From contig CM043950.1 of assembly GCA_014529385.2 (NCBI GenBank), forward strand, positions 64,746,935 to 64,810,934: a stretch of DNA of 64,000 nt. Direction: 5' to 3'. Source of the stretch: Adiantum capillus-veneris (Eukaryota > Streptophyta > Polypodiopsida > Polypodiales > Pteridaceae). Below, in pieces: positions 46,248 through 57,255 of this stretch. The position numbers and the translations under genes were made by a program. The notes beneath the pieces are model-generated. The model ran no database searches, had not been told where the DNA came from, and saw only the letters and a list, made by a program, of their open reading frames with translations. How positions within the stretch are numbered: the first letter of the stretch is position 1; the number at the start of each line of letters is the position of its first letter.

Positions 46248-48951
46248 ATGGCAAGTGTAGCATTTCCAACATTTAAAGGAAAGAAGGGGGAGAATTTGGT
46301 AACAGACTTCCTAGATGACTTTGAAGTAGCATGTGTAGTGAGCAACAAAGATACGGATGAGTCCCGGGTTAGAATCTTTAAGCATCTCATGAAGCTAGAA
46401 GCTAGATCATGGTACAATGCACTTCCACAAGCAACCAAGGATGACTGGGAACCCTTAAAAAACCGCTTTTAAGAGGCGCTTTGGGGGAGGTACCACTTCA
46501 GAAAAGTTGTGGGACAAGTTGAGAGACTTGAAGCAGGAGGGTCTTTTAGAATATGCCACCTATGAGTCCAAATTTGTGGATTTGTGGGAACGGTGGGTTG
46601 AGTCACTGGCAAGGGGGGAAGCTGCACCCGATTTCCTAAAAAAAGATCGGTTCACGCATGGCTTATGGCCGCTTCTCAAGGAGAAGGTGAAAGGTAGATT
46701 CCCAGCTACGTACGAGTTAGCCGTTGAGATTACTCGCCTTAAAGACAAGAAGCTGCGAATGAAAGCCAAAGAAACCGAGTCAACAGAATCAGGAACATCG
46801 CGTCGATCAGCAACTACGACAACCACCATTCCACCACCACCACCGGCTCTTGGGGTAAGAGATGACCAACAAGATATGTTGGCCCATATTACTGACCAAC
46901 TGCAGAATTTGTCTGTCCACTTAATACAACAAGGGAGGAGTCAAGAAAGAGATCAAGACCCTGGAAGAGCACGACGACAAAACAGGAAGTATCGTTGCTA
47001 CAACTGCGGAGAAGACGGTCACGGTATGTACTATTGTCCCGAACCACGACAAAACTATAATAGAGGAGGTAGGAGGAACCAATTGTCGCCCCCTAGAGAA
47101 AGAACACCCCCACCCCGAGCACCACCCCCACCAACACAAATTCTACGTCCACCCCAGACACCACTACAAGCATCCATCCCACCTCTTCCACCAGCCCCAC
47201 CACCTGATCGCCCTGTAAACATCATAAGGCTAGAAGAGAAAGGAAAAGCCGTAGTAGTGGATCCACCCAGAGCAAAGGAGAGGGACAAGGGTAAGGAGAA
47301 GGTAACCTTTTTAGAACCATTTGAGGCCATGACTGTGAAAAGAGCTAGGAGGGAGAAGGCTACACAATCAGATGATGAGAGAAGCATGAGAGGAGAAACT
47401 AGCAAGAGGCCATCCAGGCCACGACGGAAATTGGGCATCACCGACTTCCAGCTAGGGGAAAGTTCTAAGCCCTATGATCTAACATTGGATGTGGCAGAGC
47501 AAGGACCGAAGATTACATGGCCACAGCTGCTACATCTTGTACCTAAAGTAAGGCAACAATGGTCTAAAATGGTAAGTACAAGACGCTCCAAAACAAAGGT
47601 AGCCGGAGCAATTTCGGGATGCAACATGGATGACATCCTTCCAATTGTCGACGTAAACATAAAAGGAAAGAGGGTTGGAAACACCTACATTGATGGAGGT
47701 GCACAAATCTGTGTAATGAGCGAAGCTATGATGCTTCGATTACGGCTCGAGGTTGACATGCCTTCTCCATGCAAGGCAAAGATGGCAAACAACGCAAAAG
47801 TAAAGTGTGTGGGTGTGGTAAGTGCCGTGAAAATCAAAGCTTTCAACACTGAGGTAGAGGTAGATGTTTTTGTAATGCCTACTAAGGGGGAGGGCTATCC
47901 ACTAATTTTGGGAAGGCCATGGTTGATGGCCATGAAGGCAAAACTGGACTGGGGTACTGGCCTTCTACGCATGACCGGTAAGAAAGGGGAGACAATCTAC
48001 TACGACATGAGGATTGGCAAGCAGAAGCAAATGAATCTGGAAACATCGGCAGATGAAACCACTAGCGAATCTTCCAGTTCTGAGGAGGAGACCACATCCA
48101 CCGACGAAAGTGACAGTTCCATTGATGTGATGGTTATCATTATGAAGGATCCACAAAGGGTAAGCACAACTGGTGATCCATCACCAAAAGGGCAACCCAA
48201 TGAAGAGGAGAGCAAATCACCTGGCCTAGGAGGAAGTAGGTTTAAGGGTATGTTGTCTACGGAATTAACACTTGAGGAGAAAGATAGTTTTTTGCAAATG
48301 TTGATGGGATTTCCTAACCTGTTCATTGACAACTATGAAAGAATCATAGGCATTACAGTGGTGGAACATCATATTAAGCTGAAGGAAGGGGTAAAACCAG
48401 TTGTGCAAAAGCTACGACGACTGGGGGTCATACAAGAAAAGGCACTCTTGGCCGAAGTAAGGAAACTGCTAGAGGCGGGATTCATCTATCCTGTAGAAAA
48501 CTCAGAATGGGTGTCACCCGTAGTGGTGACGCCTAAAAAGAATGGTAAGTGGAGGGTCTGTGTTGACTACAAACCACTAAATGCAGCTACAAAGAGAGAC
48601 CACTTTCCTCTCCCTTTCTTGGATGAAATTCTGAATGAAGTAGCGGGTTTTGAATGCTATACCGTCTGTGATGGTTATTCAGGATACTTTCAAATACGCA
48701 TAGCCTTGGAAGATCAGCTAAAAACCACTTTTATCACGCCATGGGGTTGTTTTGTATACAGGGTTATGCCATTTGGTCTCACAAATGCACCTGCCACATT
48801 CCAAAGATATGTCACATATGTTTTTCAACCGTTCTTTCGAACATCCATAAGAGTGTTCATTGATGATTTTTGTATATATAGCTCCCATATTTCACATTTA
48901 GAAAAGGTAACTGAAGGTTTGGCCAGGTTGCAGAGCCTAGGTGGGAAATAA
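46248..48951 (+). pseudogene. Element C gag-protease-RT
   Basis: 46,248-46,472 gives the gag core start (FPTFKGKKGENLVTDFLDDF, WYNALPQATKDDWEPL). An apparent one-base insertion near 46,466 shifts the frame; the rest runs to 48,951: KLWDKLRDLKQEGLLEYATY, zinc knuckle CYNCGEDGHGMYYC (46,996), a proline-rich stretch (47,100-47,210), retropepsin YIDGGAQICVMS (about 47,685) and LILGRPWLMAM (about 47,900), then RT from about 48,360: NGKWRVCVDYKPLN, DGYSGYFQIRIA, YRVMPFGLTNAPATFQRY, VFIDDFCIYSS (catalytic DD at about 48,863). DGG in place of D-S/T-G is common in the Tat/Athila groups. It is inactive through the gag frameshift and the frame change at about 48,940. Confidence 0.9.
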
Positions 48952-48953
48952 AT

Positions 48954-49821
48954 GTGGATAAATGCCACATTAGGGAGAGTAAAGTCATTCTACTAGGCCA
49001 TGAAATTTCAGCAAAAGGTATCAACGCCGACCCAAGTAAGGTGTCCGCACTCATAGCCCTACCTTCACCAACGACCGCACGTCAACTGGTCTCTTTTCTA
49101 CAGAAGGTGAGGTACTTAAGTAGATTCATACATCTACTATCACAACTTGTTCTACCACTGCAACAACTCACTCAAAGATCAACTTTCACTTGGGACGAGG
49201 AAAGCGAACATCACTACAACAAGGTAAAGGAGGTCTTAGCCACTCTGCCAACTATCTCACCACCTAAGTGGGATGAAAAATTCTATGTCACCTCAAGTGT
49301 TGGTGATGACTCATTGGGGACTGTGCTACTCCAAAAGGATACGACGACATCTTTCATGAGGCCAATCTACTTCTCTAGTCGAATGATGACAGCAGGAGAG
49401 AAAGGTTTCACCCATGTGGAACACTTAGTCCTAGCTCTTAGATTTGCAACTACAAAGTTTAGGTCATATTTGCTGCCTAAGCAATTTGTGATTCTAACCA
49501 CGGATGAAATATTTCCCTATGTTGTACAACACATGGATGTGTCTGCTAGAATTACTAAATGGCTAGTTCGTCTGCAAGAGTTTGACTACACGGTACGGGT
49601 AGAAAGCACGACAAGGGCAAGTTTGGGGGGACTCATGACCTACCAAGTCTTTGAAAGGAAGGAGAAGCAATCTAAGGAAGGAGAAGTCCGATTACCTCCA
49701 GTACCACCGATGGTAGAAGGAGCATACTCTCTCTACTTTGATGGAGCCTACAAGCGAGCGTCCGACAAAGCAGCTGCAGGCATAGTGGTTTGATGACAAA
49801 GGGACAAAGGTATTTTCGTAG
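48954..49821 (+). pseudogene. Element C RT thumb, RNase H and start of second RNase H
   Basis: This begins in a new frame just after RT: DKCHIRESKVILLGHEIS (thumb), VSFLQKVRYLSRFIH, STFTWDEESEHHYNKVKE, FYVTSSVGDDSLGTVLLQ (RNase H), HVEHLVLALRFATTKFRSY, ITKWLVRLQEFDYTVRV, then after a linker YSLYFDGAYKRASDKAAAGI, the start of an archaeal-type RNase H (RVT_3) with its first catalytic aspartate. A one-base loss near 49,790 and a TAG at about 49,819 interrupt it. Confidence 0.85.
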
Positions 49822-51501
49822 GGCCAATTGTTAGATTCACATTCTAACAATGAAGCTGAGTATGCAGCACTAACCAAGGGTCTACAATGGTGCGTCTCAC
49901 AAGGTGTACAACGCCTTAATGTATTTGGGGATGCTCTACTTCTGGTAAGGCAAGTAAATGGAGCATGGACATGCAAGAATCCTAGTTTAAGGACTCACTT
50001 AAGTGGTGTAAAAACCTTGTTGGGTAAGTTTGAAGAAGTTCAAATACACCATATCCCAAGGGCTCAAAACCAAGAAGCAGATGCCCTAGCAAGTGAAAGA
50101 CTACAGGAAGTGGTGGTTGGAGCAATAAAACTAAAGCTCCCTCTATTTCAAGGAAGTGATGCCTTTCTTGACATCATGCATTTTTTGGAAACAGGGGAAT
50201 GCCCATCAGATTTAACAAAGGGACAGAAGCAATGGCTGACGCGGAAGGCCACAAGGTATCGACTCATCAATGACGGTTTGTACTGTAAGGGTAAGGACCA
50301 AATACTCAGGAAGGTCCCTCTCTCTCAGGAAATCACGGGAGTAATTGCTAGCTATCACGATGGGGTTTGTGGTGGTCACTTTGCCCTAGACATAACAAGT
50401 AGGAAAATCTTGCAGGCAGGCTTCATATGGCCTAGCCTCAACCGTGATGTACACCACTGGTGCAAAACATGTAAGTTGTGTCAAAAGGCCGGCACTACGT
50501 CACTTATGCCTGAACCACAGACACCTATTCTCTCATATGGCCCATTTGAAAAATGGGGTATCGATGCCATTGGGCCATTACCTAGGGCCAACTCAGGAAA
50601 ATTCTACATTATCATGGGGGTCAACTACATGACTAGATGGGCAGAGGCTACAACCACCACTAGAATCACAGCGGTAGAGGTAGCTAAATTTATCTACGAG
50701 CACATATGCTGTAGGTTTGGCACACCTTTAGAGATCATCTCTGATAGAGGGCCAGGTTTTAGAGAAGACTTGGTAGGAGAATTAATTCAAAAACTGGGCA
50801 TTACAAGGAGACACTCTTCACCATATTACCCTCAATGTAATGGCCTAGTTGAAAAGGTAAATGGAATGGTTTCTAAAATTATTACCAAGCAGGTAAACAA
50901 TCATCCTGGAGACTGGGATAAGTATCTACTACCAGCTTTATGGGCCTACAGAACTTCATTTCATACATCCTTGGGATTCACACCGTATCATCTAGTATTT
51001 GGTAAGGAAGCAATCTTGCCCATTGAAGTGCAACTACAAAGTCTCAGAGTAATGGCAAGCCAGCTTCAACAGCCCAACATGCATTTGAGAGATCACATCA
51101 TCAACTTGGAAAGACTGCAACTGGACAGAGAAGAAGCAATAAATTATTATGCAGCACAAGCAGAGCATAGACGGCTTAGCTTTAACGAGCATCTCGGGAA
51201 AAAAGAATTGAAGAAAGGAATGTTGGTGCTCCGCTACGACAATCGCTTCGACACGTGCAAGGATAAGAAACTCTTGCTCCGATGGGAAGGCCATTTCATC
51301 ATCAGGAATAAGTATGCCAATGGAAGCTACCAGCTTATGGAGGCTGATGGAAAACTTCATAAAACCAGGGTAAATGGTTGGCGACTTAAACCTTATTTTC
51401 TTCGATTTGACCAGGCTCCACCAATTGACATTCCAGATGAGGACACACCATCAGCCGCCACCTCCGACGATAATGATCAAACAGATGAACTAGAGACATG
51501 A
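49822..51501 (+). pseudogene. Element C second RNase H (rest) and integrase
   Basis: LLDSHSNNEAEYAALTKGL, NVFGDALLLVRQVNGAW and AQNQEADALAS carry the remaining RNase H acidic residues. Integrase follows: zinc-binding H-x3-5-H (YHDGVCGGH) with CKTCKLC, core WGIDAIGPLP (first D, about 50,570), IISDRGPGF (second D, about 50,740) and NGLVEKVNG (E, about 50,850), so the DDE set is complete. The C-terminal part has GMLVLRYDNRF, LLRWEGHFIIRNKYANGSYQL and NGWRLKPYF, then an acidic end stopping at 51,499-51,501. The 557-codon stretch has no internal stop. Confidence 0.9.
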
Positions 51502-51513
51502 ATGCCTCTAGCC

Positions 51514-51529
51514 AAAAGGGGAGGGCTAA
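51514..51529 (+). other. Element C polypurine tract
   Basis: AAAAGGGGAGGGCTAA lies immediately upstream of the 3' LTR start TGATGGGG. Confidence 0.7.
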
Positions 51530-53101
51530 TGATGGGGAATTTTCACAAGCCAAGCTCCCATACCCCTCTTCTCTCGTCCCCACCCCATGAAAACCCCCTC
51601 TTATGGAGGAAGTGATAAAAGGCATTGGAAAAAAGTACGAAAAAATAAAGTATGATTATGTAAATATATAAAAAAGGTATGTAAATATATAAGAAAGGTA
51701 AAATAGGCCACCTCATGCCTGCGGGGTAGCCCATCCCCACCTTGCCTCCTTTTTCTTCACTGTTGCCCCGCCGGGTGTCCCTTTTCCTCTCCTCCACTTA
51801 AAAGGTCAACCCCCTCTCTCTTCCCCTTGTCCTTTCTTCTTTCTCTCTCCCCTCAAGCTACCCCACCTCTCACCAATAATGCATTATAACACACTAATAA
51901 TGCACCAACTCACATGCAACTTACCCTATCTTCCAAAATAGTATACCCCACCCCCTCTTTCTCTCTCCTATCATATCCCATGACCCAAATACCCCCCTCT
52001 CTCTCTAAAGGGCGCCATGTCTCTTGTCTTGTAGCTAAATAACCTCCCCCACACTCACACACACTCAGTTTCACTAAAAAAGGTGCCCACAGACCCATCC
52101 CCACCCGGTGGTTAACTGATTTTTCTTGTGTTCACACACATCTGCACACAGATTCACCTCTGAGCACACTCCTCTCTCTCCCCTCTTGTAATTACTTTAT
52201 TCTCCATGTCACCTCTCACTTTTTTTCATCAACCCATCTCTCTCTCTCTTAGTCTCTCTCTCATGAGACTGCTGTTCTGGCACATATACACACAGCCAGA
52301 CAAGTGGGGCCCACAGTCACATGGCCTATGTAGATAATGATTTCTTCATTTCTAAATTCTATAATTTCTCCCCCCCCTCCTCCCCTATATAAAGAGGGGT
52401 CACCATCACACAAAACACACACAACATCACCAAAGAACACACTATGCACTGTGTGTGCCTAGTGCACACACACACACCCACAGCATCAGCATCACCGCAA
52501 TCACCATGCTTGTCTTGAGCATGACTTCTACACCCTTGGCTATGGAAGATGAAGGGCAACTAAATGAAGGATGATGGCCATAATCCTCGTGCGAGTCTTC
52601 GCCATCAACTCCCACCTATCCGCCATGTGCTCTACCACTCTCTCCCTTCTCATTCCCCTACCCTATGCTCCCCATTTCATCGCCTAATTCTCTAAATAAA
52701 GCTTGAGGTTTTGTGAGTATGTTTTCTTGCAATGTTTTGCCCATGTGAGGTGTGCGGAATCGCCACCTAGTCTTGTGTTTTGGAGTGAGCTTGTGTATGT
52801 GTGAAGGGTGTGCGGATTCGCCATCCTTTTGTGATGCCTAAGTACTAAGCCGCTACACCCCCTCCCTCACTCTCTCTCTCTCTCTCTCACTTGATGTCAT
52901 TCCCTTTCCTTTTCATCATTACTCCCAAGCATCCATCTCTCTTGGATGAAAACTTTGTTATGGTGGTGTGTTGTTTGCGTCCTAGCCGCTGAAGCTAGGT
53001 GGTGCCCCCTGTTTGCTTTACCATGACAAGCTCGAGGCGCGCCATTCGGTCCCCGGTGTTTTAGAGGCCGTCGGGGTTCGGGGTTTGCTTTGCTCCCGTC
53101 A
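51530..53101 (+). repeat. Element C 3' LTR
   Basis: 1,572 bp. It differs from the 5' LTR by scattered substitutions, microsatellite length and a ~20-bp duplication (TGTAAATATATAAAAAAGGTA near 51,660-51,700). TATA box 52,386-52,394, AATAAA 52,695-52,700. Confidence 0.92.
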
Positions 53102-53116
53102 CTGGCTTTGAACAAG

Positions 53117-53682
53117 TAAGTGCAAGTTGCCATTAAAAATACATGGAATAAAAGTCAGAGTCGGGCGTGCTAAGTCATTAAATGAGTGAGGCGTTAGTCC
53201 CAAAACTTCATGTAATATTCTCTGTGGTCTAAGCGTTTTAGTTATTCTAGGTATTGCTCAAGCTAGAAGAGTTGAGTATAATTACGTTGTGTCGCTCATG
53301 ATGGTATAATTACGTTGTGTTGCTCATGCTGGTATAGGTGAGCATAAGAGTCGAAGTCATTGTAGTATAGTGGTAAGTGAAGGAAGAAGTCCAAAAGACA
53401 CTCACACACTCAACACAGTGAGGTATGAGTGGAAAAGCTTCTACATCAAAAACCCTTCTCAAAAACATGGAAGCTATTGAGACGTCCTTTGATATCACAT
53501 GCGCTACATTTGTTCCTTGAAGCACCCATCAACTCCATCTCGTACACTGCATGCTTTTGTTTGAAAATTTCTTGTATGGATATAGAGTGTCCCATAAATG
53601 GAACTTGCATTAGGCACTCTTCCTTTGTTTCTCCCGAGCACTCACTTTGCATGACAGGTACTTCAACTCCAAATGCTCAACA
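53117..53682. other. Element B 3' non-coding region
   Basis: GTGTTGCTCATG/GGTATAATTACG repeats near 53,270-53,335. No domain is seen. Confidence 0.5.
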
Positions 53683-54322
53683 TTAGGCAAAATTTGGACT
53701 CACAAAGGGGTCCTTTAAGGAGTTTGACTTTACCTCTCTCTACCAAAATGGGAGCATGGATAATTTTTTGGAAAGAAACTCCAAAGTTGGCGGAGGTTTG
53801 ACAGTTAGAATGTCCTCTTTGAGCTCTATCTATTGATATATAGCATGTCATGAGATTCCTCATATTTTAGAAGATTCTTTTTTTTATTCACTTAGATGCT
53901 GATAGAGTTATCACATCATAGGTGAATAGAAAAAAGAATCTTCTAAAATATGAGGAATCTCATGGCGTGCTATATATTAGTAGATAGAGTTGTCACATCA
54001 TAGGTGAATAAAAAAAAGCATCTTCTAAAATATGAGGAATCTCATGGCATACTATATATCAGTAGATAGAGTTGTCACATCATAGGTGACAACTCTATCG
54101 GAATCTAAGGGAATCAAAAAAGAATCTTCTAAAATATGAGGAATCTCATGGCGTGCTATATATCAGTAGATAGAGCTTGAAGAGGACATTCTAACTGTCA
54201 TAGCTCCGCCAACTTTGGAGTTTATTTGTAAAAATTTATCCATGCGCCCGTTTTGGTAGAGAGAGATAAAGTCAAACTCCTTAAAAGGCCGCTTTGTGAG
54301 TCCAAATTTTGCCTAATGCTCC
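53683..54322. mobile_element. Foldback element with ~200-bp inverted arms and internal tandem repeats
   Basis: The left arm starts ACATTAGGCAAAATTTGGAC (53,683); the right arm ends with its complement (GTCCAAATTTTGCCTAATG, to about 54,320). Both carry the same blocks in mirror order (GGAGTTTGACTTTA, CCAAAATGGG/CCCGTTTTGG, CTCCAAAGTTGGCGGA, GACATTCTAACTGT). Between them a ~90-bp unit (ATCTTCTAAAATATGAGGAA ... GATAGAGTTGTCACATCATA) is repeated about three times. 54,065-54,099 forms a perfect 14-bp stem, 7-nt loop hairpin. No coding capacity. Confidence 0.8.
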
Positions 54323-54996
54323 AATAAGAGCGTATACCAAAGGCACGTTTTTCCCTTTGGTCATCCAGGTTTTAAGACCCTAAACTAAAACTCATCATCG
54401 ACTTCTTGTATATATTCGTTCTACATCAACAATAAGGAAATGGATACCCAAATCAATAGAATATGACTTGGAGCACAACCTGCAAGTCTCCATATGCTTA
54501 TCAAGAGCATCTTTTATCTTCAAGGCGACAACAAATCTCCATCAAACAATGGCAAGTCAAAAAATGGCCTACAACACCAAGCAATGAAAAATTTTGCAAG
54601 AGAGCTATCCACAACAACCATACGTAGCTCACACAACGCTTCAACATTGGTGACCTATTGCGGACAACTCAAATTGCAGTGGACCTTGAAAGCAAATCCA
54701 TCAATAAGTCCACGCCCCAAAGAGGATCAGTTCTATAAGCTCAAACACATCAACATCCATCTTCATGGTGGCCAAGACTAGCAACAAAGAGGAGAATGTG
54801 CAACACGAACAAAAGTTGCCTCAAGAATCACACTCAAATCACGTATCAACAACACGAAAGATATGAATCACTCAAGGAAGGGGGGAGTGTCATCAGCGAC
54901 AAAGCACTTCCCAAGCTGAAGACCAACCTTGAAGACAAGCTGAAGACAACTCTCTGACAAGACTGCATAAGGTCGTGTCAAGGGACGACACAAATT
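54323..54996. other. Element B 3' region, no confident gene
   Basis: An open frame at 54,494-54,781 (95 codons, basic) has no recognisable domain. Confidence 0.4.
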
Positions 54997-55009
54997 AGGA
55001 AGGGGGAAA
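54997..55009 (+). other. Element B polypurine tract
   Basis: AGGAAGGGGGAAA directly abuts the 3' LTR start TGTTTGATG. Confidence 0.75.
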
Positions 55010-56182
55010 TGTTTGATGGTAGATCAAACGGGCGCCCAACTGGTCGGACACGAAGCCGGACACTACATTTGTACTCTATTATTTTGTTCGAGCTAGTGTA
55101 GTGATACTCTGTGTAAATCTAGTAATGGATCAATTCCCTGAGTTGTAATGTTGTAATGATATTTGTAAAGGTCCATGTAAACCAGCCACACACTGGGTGA
55201 AAGCGTGGTTTGGTGGTACAAAAAAAGGACCTATTTTACTTCTACCAATGAAAAAGTGGGAATTGGTAAAATTTTTGTAGTTTAGGTCAAGACTTTTCGG
55301 ACCTTGTGTTTTTAGATTCTCCTTTTGAAGATCTATCCACTGATAGATAGTATGATATGTAGTTTTTCATGTCACATGTAGAAATTGTAGCTCAAAGATT
55401 TGTCAAAGGTGCTGTCAAGGACAGTCCTTTTTGTACCACCAAAGCGTGCTTTTAGCCCACTAGCCATTTAGAATGCCCTAGGTATAAAGGTCAATAACCT
55501 TAATATGAAAGGAGGCTTATTTTTAGAAGAAGGGAGCTCAAAAAAAGTATGCTCAAGCTACGAGCTACTCCAAACTTGTAATCGACGCAACTAATGAATG
55601 GGTAATCAGTTTTCAAATCCGAAAGTTGCATTGTGTTCCTCTCTCTTTGCTCTTTAATTTAAGTGTAAGCATTGTCAGTTTTTCTATGGTTCACGACTAC
55701 GCGTCTGTGAGATATAATTGCGGATTTGAGTGCTTAAATCATTGTTTTTAGTCGTTTTGACCATAGGAGAGTGTTCTTAGACCATAGGGCGACCTTTCTA
55801 GATTGATCTGTTGCAGTTTTCAAGACCTTTTTCATGATGGATCGTGATTTTGGTACCTTGTCAGATTGCGACCAGACTTGCTAGGATATTTCCCCTAGGT
55901 GTCCTAGACCTCCTCCTAAAAGTTCGTTGCATTTCGAGTCGTTTGAGTGCCGAAATGGCGTGATGACCTAGAGCTGTGAGAAAGGACATATGCAAATTTT
56001 CCTGATCATTGAGTGTTGGTTTGCTTGTAGAGTTGTTGTGTTTGCTTGTTAAGGTTCACTTCGTGAGATTGACGATCTCATAGAGTCTCCATGCCCCATC
56101 CAAGTCACTTTCCCTGAGTATTGACATTATGTTAGTGCCAGAAAGCTATGTTGCAGACGTCCGTCGAGGCGACCCGCTAACA
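55010..56182 (+). repeat. Element B 3' LTR, with MITE insertion
   Basis: 1,173 bp including a 263-bp insertion (55,195-55,457) absent from the 5' LTR. Otherwise it is collinear with 34,689-35,612. TATAAAG at 55,483-55,489. Confidence 0.9.
55195..55457. mobile_element. MITE in element B 3' LTR (GGGTGAAAGC family)
   Basis: It begins GGGTGAAAGCGTGGTTTGG and ends CCAAAGCGTGCTTTTAGCC, imperfect inverted termini including GTTTGGTGGTACAAAAA / TTTTTGTACCACCAAA. Flanking CACT at 55,191-55,194 and 55,458-55,461 is a short target duplication. The 5' LTR shows the empty site (GGCCACTGGCCATTTAG near 34,880-34,897). It shares its first ten bases with the MITE at 2213-2500. Confidence 0.85.
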
Positions 56183-56187
56183 TAGAC

Positions 56188-56650
56188 CATGAATTATCTT
56201 CGAGAATAGATGACCTTGAAAAGCTCTATGAGATTTTCTTGAAAGTTGTAGCTTCTATTTACGCTAGAAAAGAAGGCAAAATAAATGTTTTCATAAGCAT
56301 GTGCGCTCGAGATTTTAAAACAGGCGATTATGTCATGCTTTGTACATTAAAACAACATGCCAAAAACTTAAAAAGTGATGGATGGGACCCCTTGTGATCA
56401 AACATATATCACCAAGTGGGACTGTCAAGCTTGTTACATTAGATGGGGAAGAAATGCCTAATTGGATTAGTGGATGCAGGCTGAAAAAGTATCACCTTCC
56501 ACTAACCTAGGACATGCTTCAAAAAATCCATGAGGAGAAGAAAAGGACGCAAGAAAAACATCGAATAGTCAAAGAAGCTCAAGCGGAAGGAACGAATGGT
56601 AAAGAGAAAGAAATACGAAAAAGGCAATAGCAAGGACAACCACTATGGAT
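56188..56650 (+). pseudogene. Element A integrase C-terminal part
   Basis: HELSSRIDDLEKLYEIFLK, DFKTGDYVMLC, a frame change near 56,385, then VIKHISPSGTVKLVTLDGEE and PNWISGCRLKKYHLPLT, a typical Ty3/gypsy integrase tail. TAG at about 56,507 follows, but the same frame stays open with charged helical text (EEKKRTQEKHRIVKEAQ) to a second TAG near 56,630 and on into the next domain. Confidence 0.75.
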
Positions 56651-57250
56651 CAATGCACTCAAAGTAACCAAATTTGATGAAATAGACACGGTGGATCCCA
56701 CAATCAAAGTCAAGGTTGGAAGTAACCAAGTGGAAGGAAGTGCGATTTTAGATTCAAGAGCTCAAGGAAATATTTTTTTCTACATCTTATACAAGCAGCT
56801 TACACTTGAGAAAAAGCTTCAACCCACACAATAGGATATTCAAAGGTATCTGGAGAATTCAATCAAAGCAATGGGATGGACAATCATACTTGTGAAAATA
56901 AACCAATATGTCTATCCGCATAAGTTTTATGTGGTAGAAGAGAAACCTACAAGTTTTATGTGGTAGAAGCCATGGCACAGATAGTACAATGTACACATTG
57001 ATTGGAACTCTGATAGAGTCAACATCGAGCATGCTAAGGAAAACCAAGTGATTCCATTTGCTGCACACAAAGTTGACAAAACATCAGTAGCCAATAGATA
57101 AGGGAAAACAACCCTTCCTTCCAACAATTCAACAATGGATACCAAAGAGAACTTTAAAAGAGATCAATTCTACATTTGTTCCACCCGAGGAAGTTACCAC
57201 CAACACATAAAAAATGCCAGTGAATATGTCAGGGTGACCCACAAAGAAAA
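56651..57250 (+). pseudogene. Element A post-integrase retropepsin-like domain
   Basis: In the same frame as the integrase C-terminus: TIKVKVGSNQVEGSAILDSR (about 56,700-56,760), AQGNIFFYILYKQLTLEKKL, TAG at about 56,833, then IKAMGWTIILVKINQYVYP and HKFYVVEE. Beta-rich text around ILDS-R/G-A with following N-I and a closing FYVVE strand is the retropepsin pattern; the triad reads DSR. A 30-bp step duplicates AAGTTTTATGTGGTAGAAG (56,921 and 56,951). This is a second protease-like domain, placed after integrase. The reading order in element B (42.3 kb) supports homology. Confidence 0.5.
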
Positions 57251-57255
57251 GGCAG

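Larger units (their letters stand above)
43827..53105 (+). mobile_element. Element C: Ty3/gypsy (Tat-like, dual RNase H) nested in B
   Basis: LTRs 43,831-45,389 and 51,530-53,101 start TGATGGGG and end CCCGTCA. CTGG at 43,827-43,830 and 53,102-53,105 is a short target duplication. Internal order is gag, protease, RT, RNase H, second RNase H, integrase, in the same direction as A and B. The LTRs are very similar (in the last ~150 bp I count about four differences), so it is the youngest of the three. The dual RNase H places it near the Tat/Ogre group. Confidence 0.92.
34689..56182 (+). mobile_element. Element B: non-autonomous LTR retrotransposon nested in A
   Basis: Bounded by LTRs 34,689-35,612 and 55,010-56,182 (TGTTTGATG...GCTAACA). 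Flanking CAGAC (34,684-34,688) and TAGAC (56,183-56,187) are a 5-bp target duplication with one change, and element A's integrase frame resumes after it. Internal order: primer site, tandem-repeat leader with palindromes, 4.5-kb gag/protease-like frame, WxPK tail, foldback insertion, polypurine tract. Removing element C leaves about 12.2 kb. No RT, RNase H or integrase belonging to B was found. Confidence 0.9.

Noticed and set aside
46440-46520. Programmed frameshift in element C gag
   Set aside because: It falls inside the gag core rather than at a gag-pol boundary; a single extra base explains it.
56507-56835. Three TAG codons as programmed read-through between integrase and the post-integrase domain
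   Set aside because: The copy is generally decayed; nothing distinguishes these from ordinary nonsense mutations.
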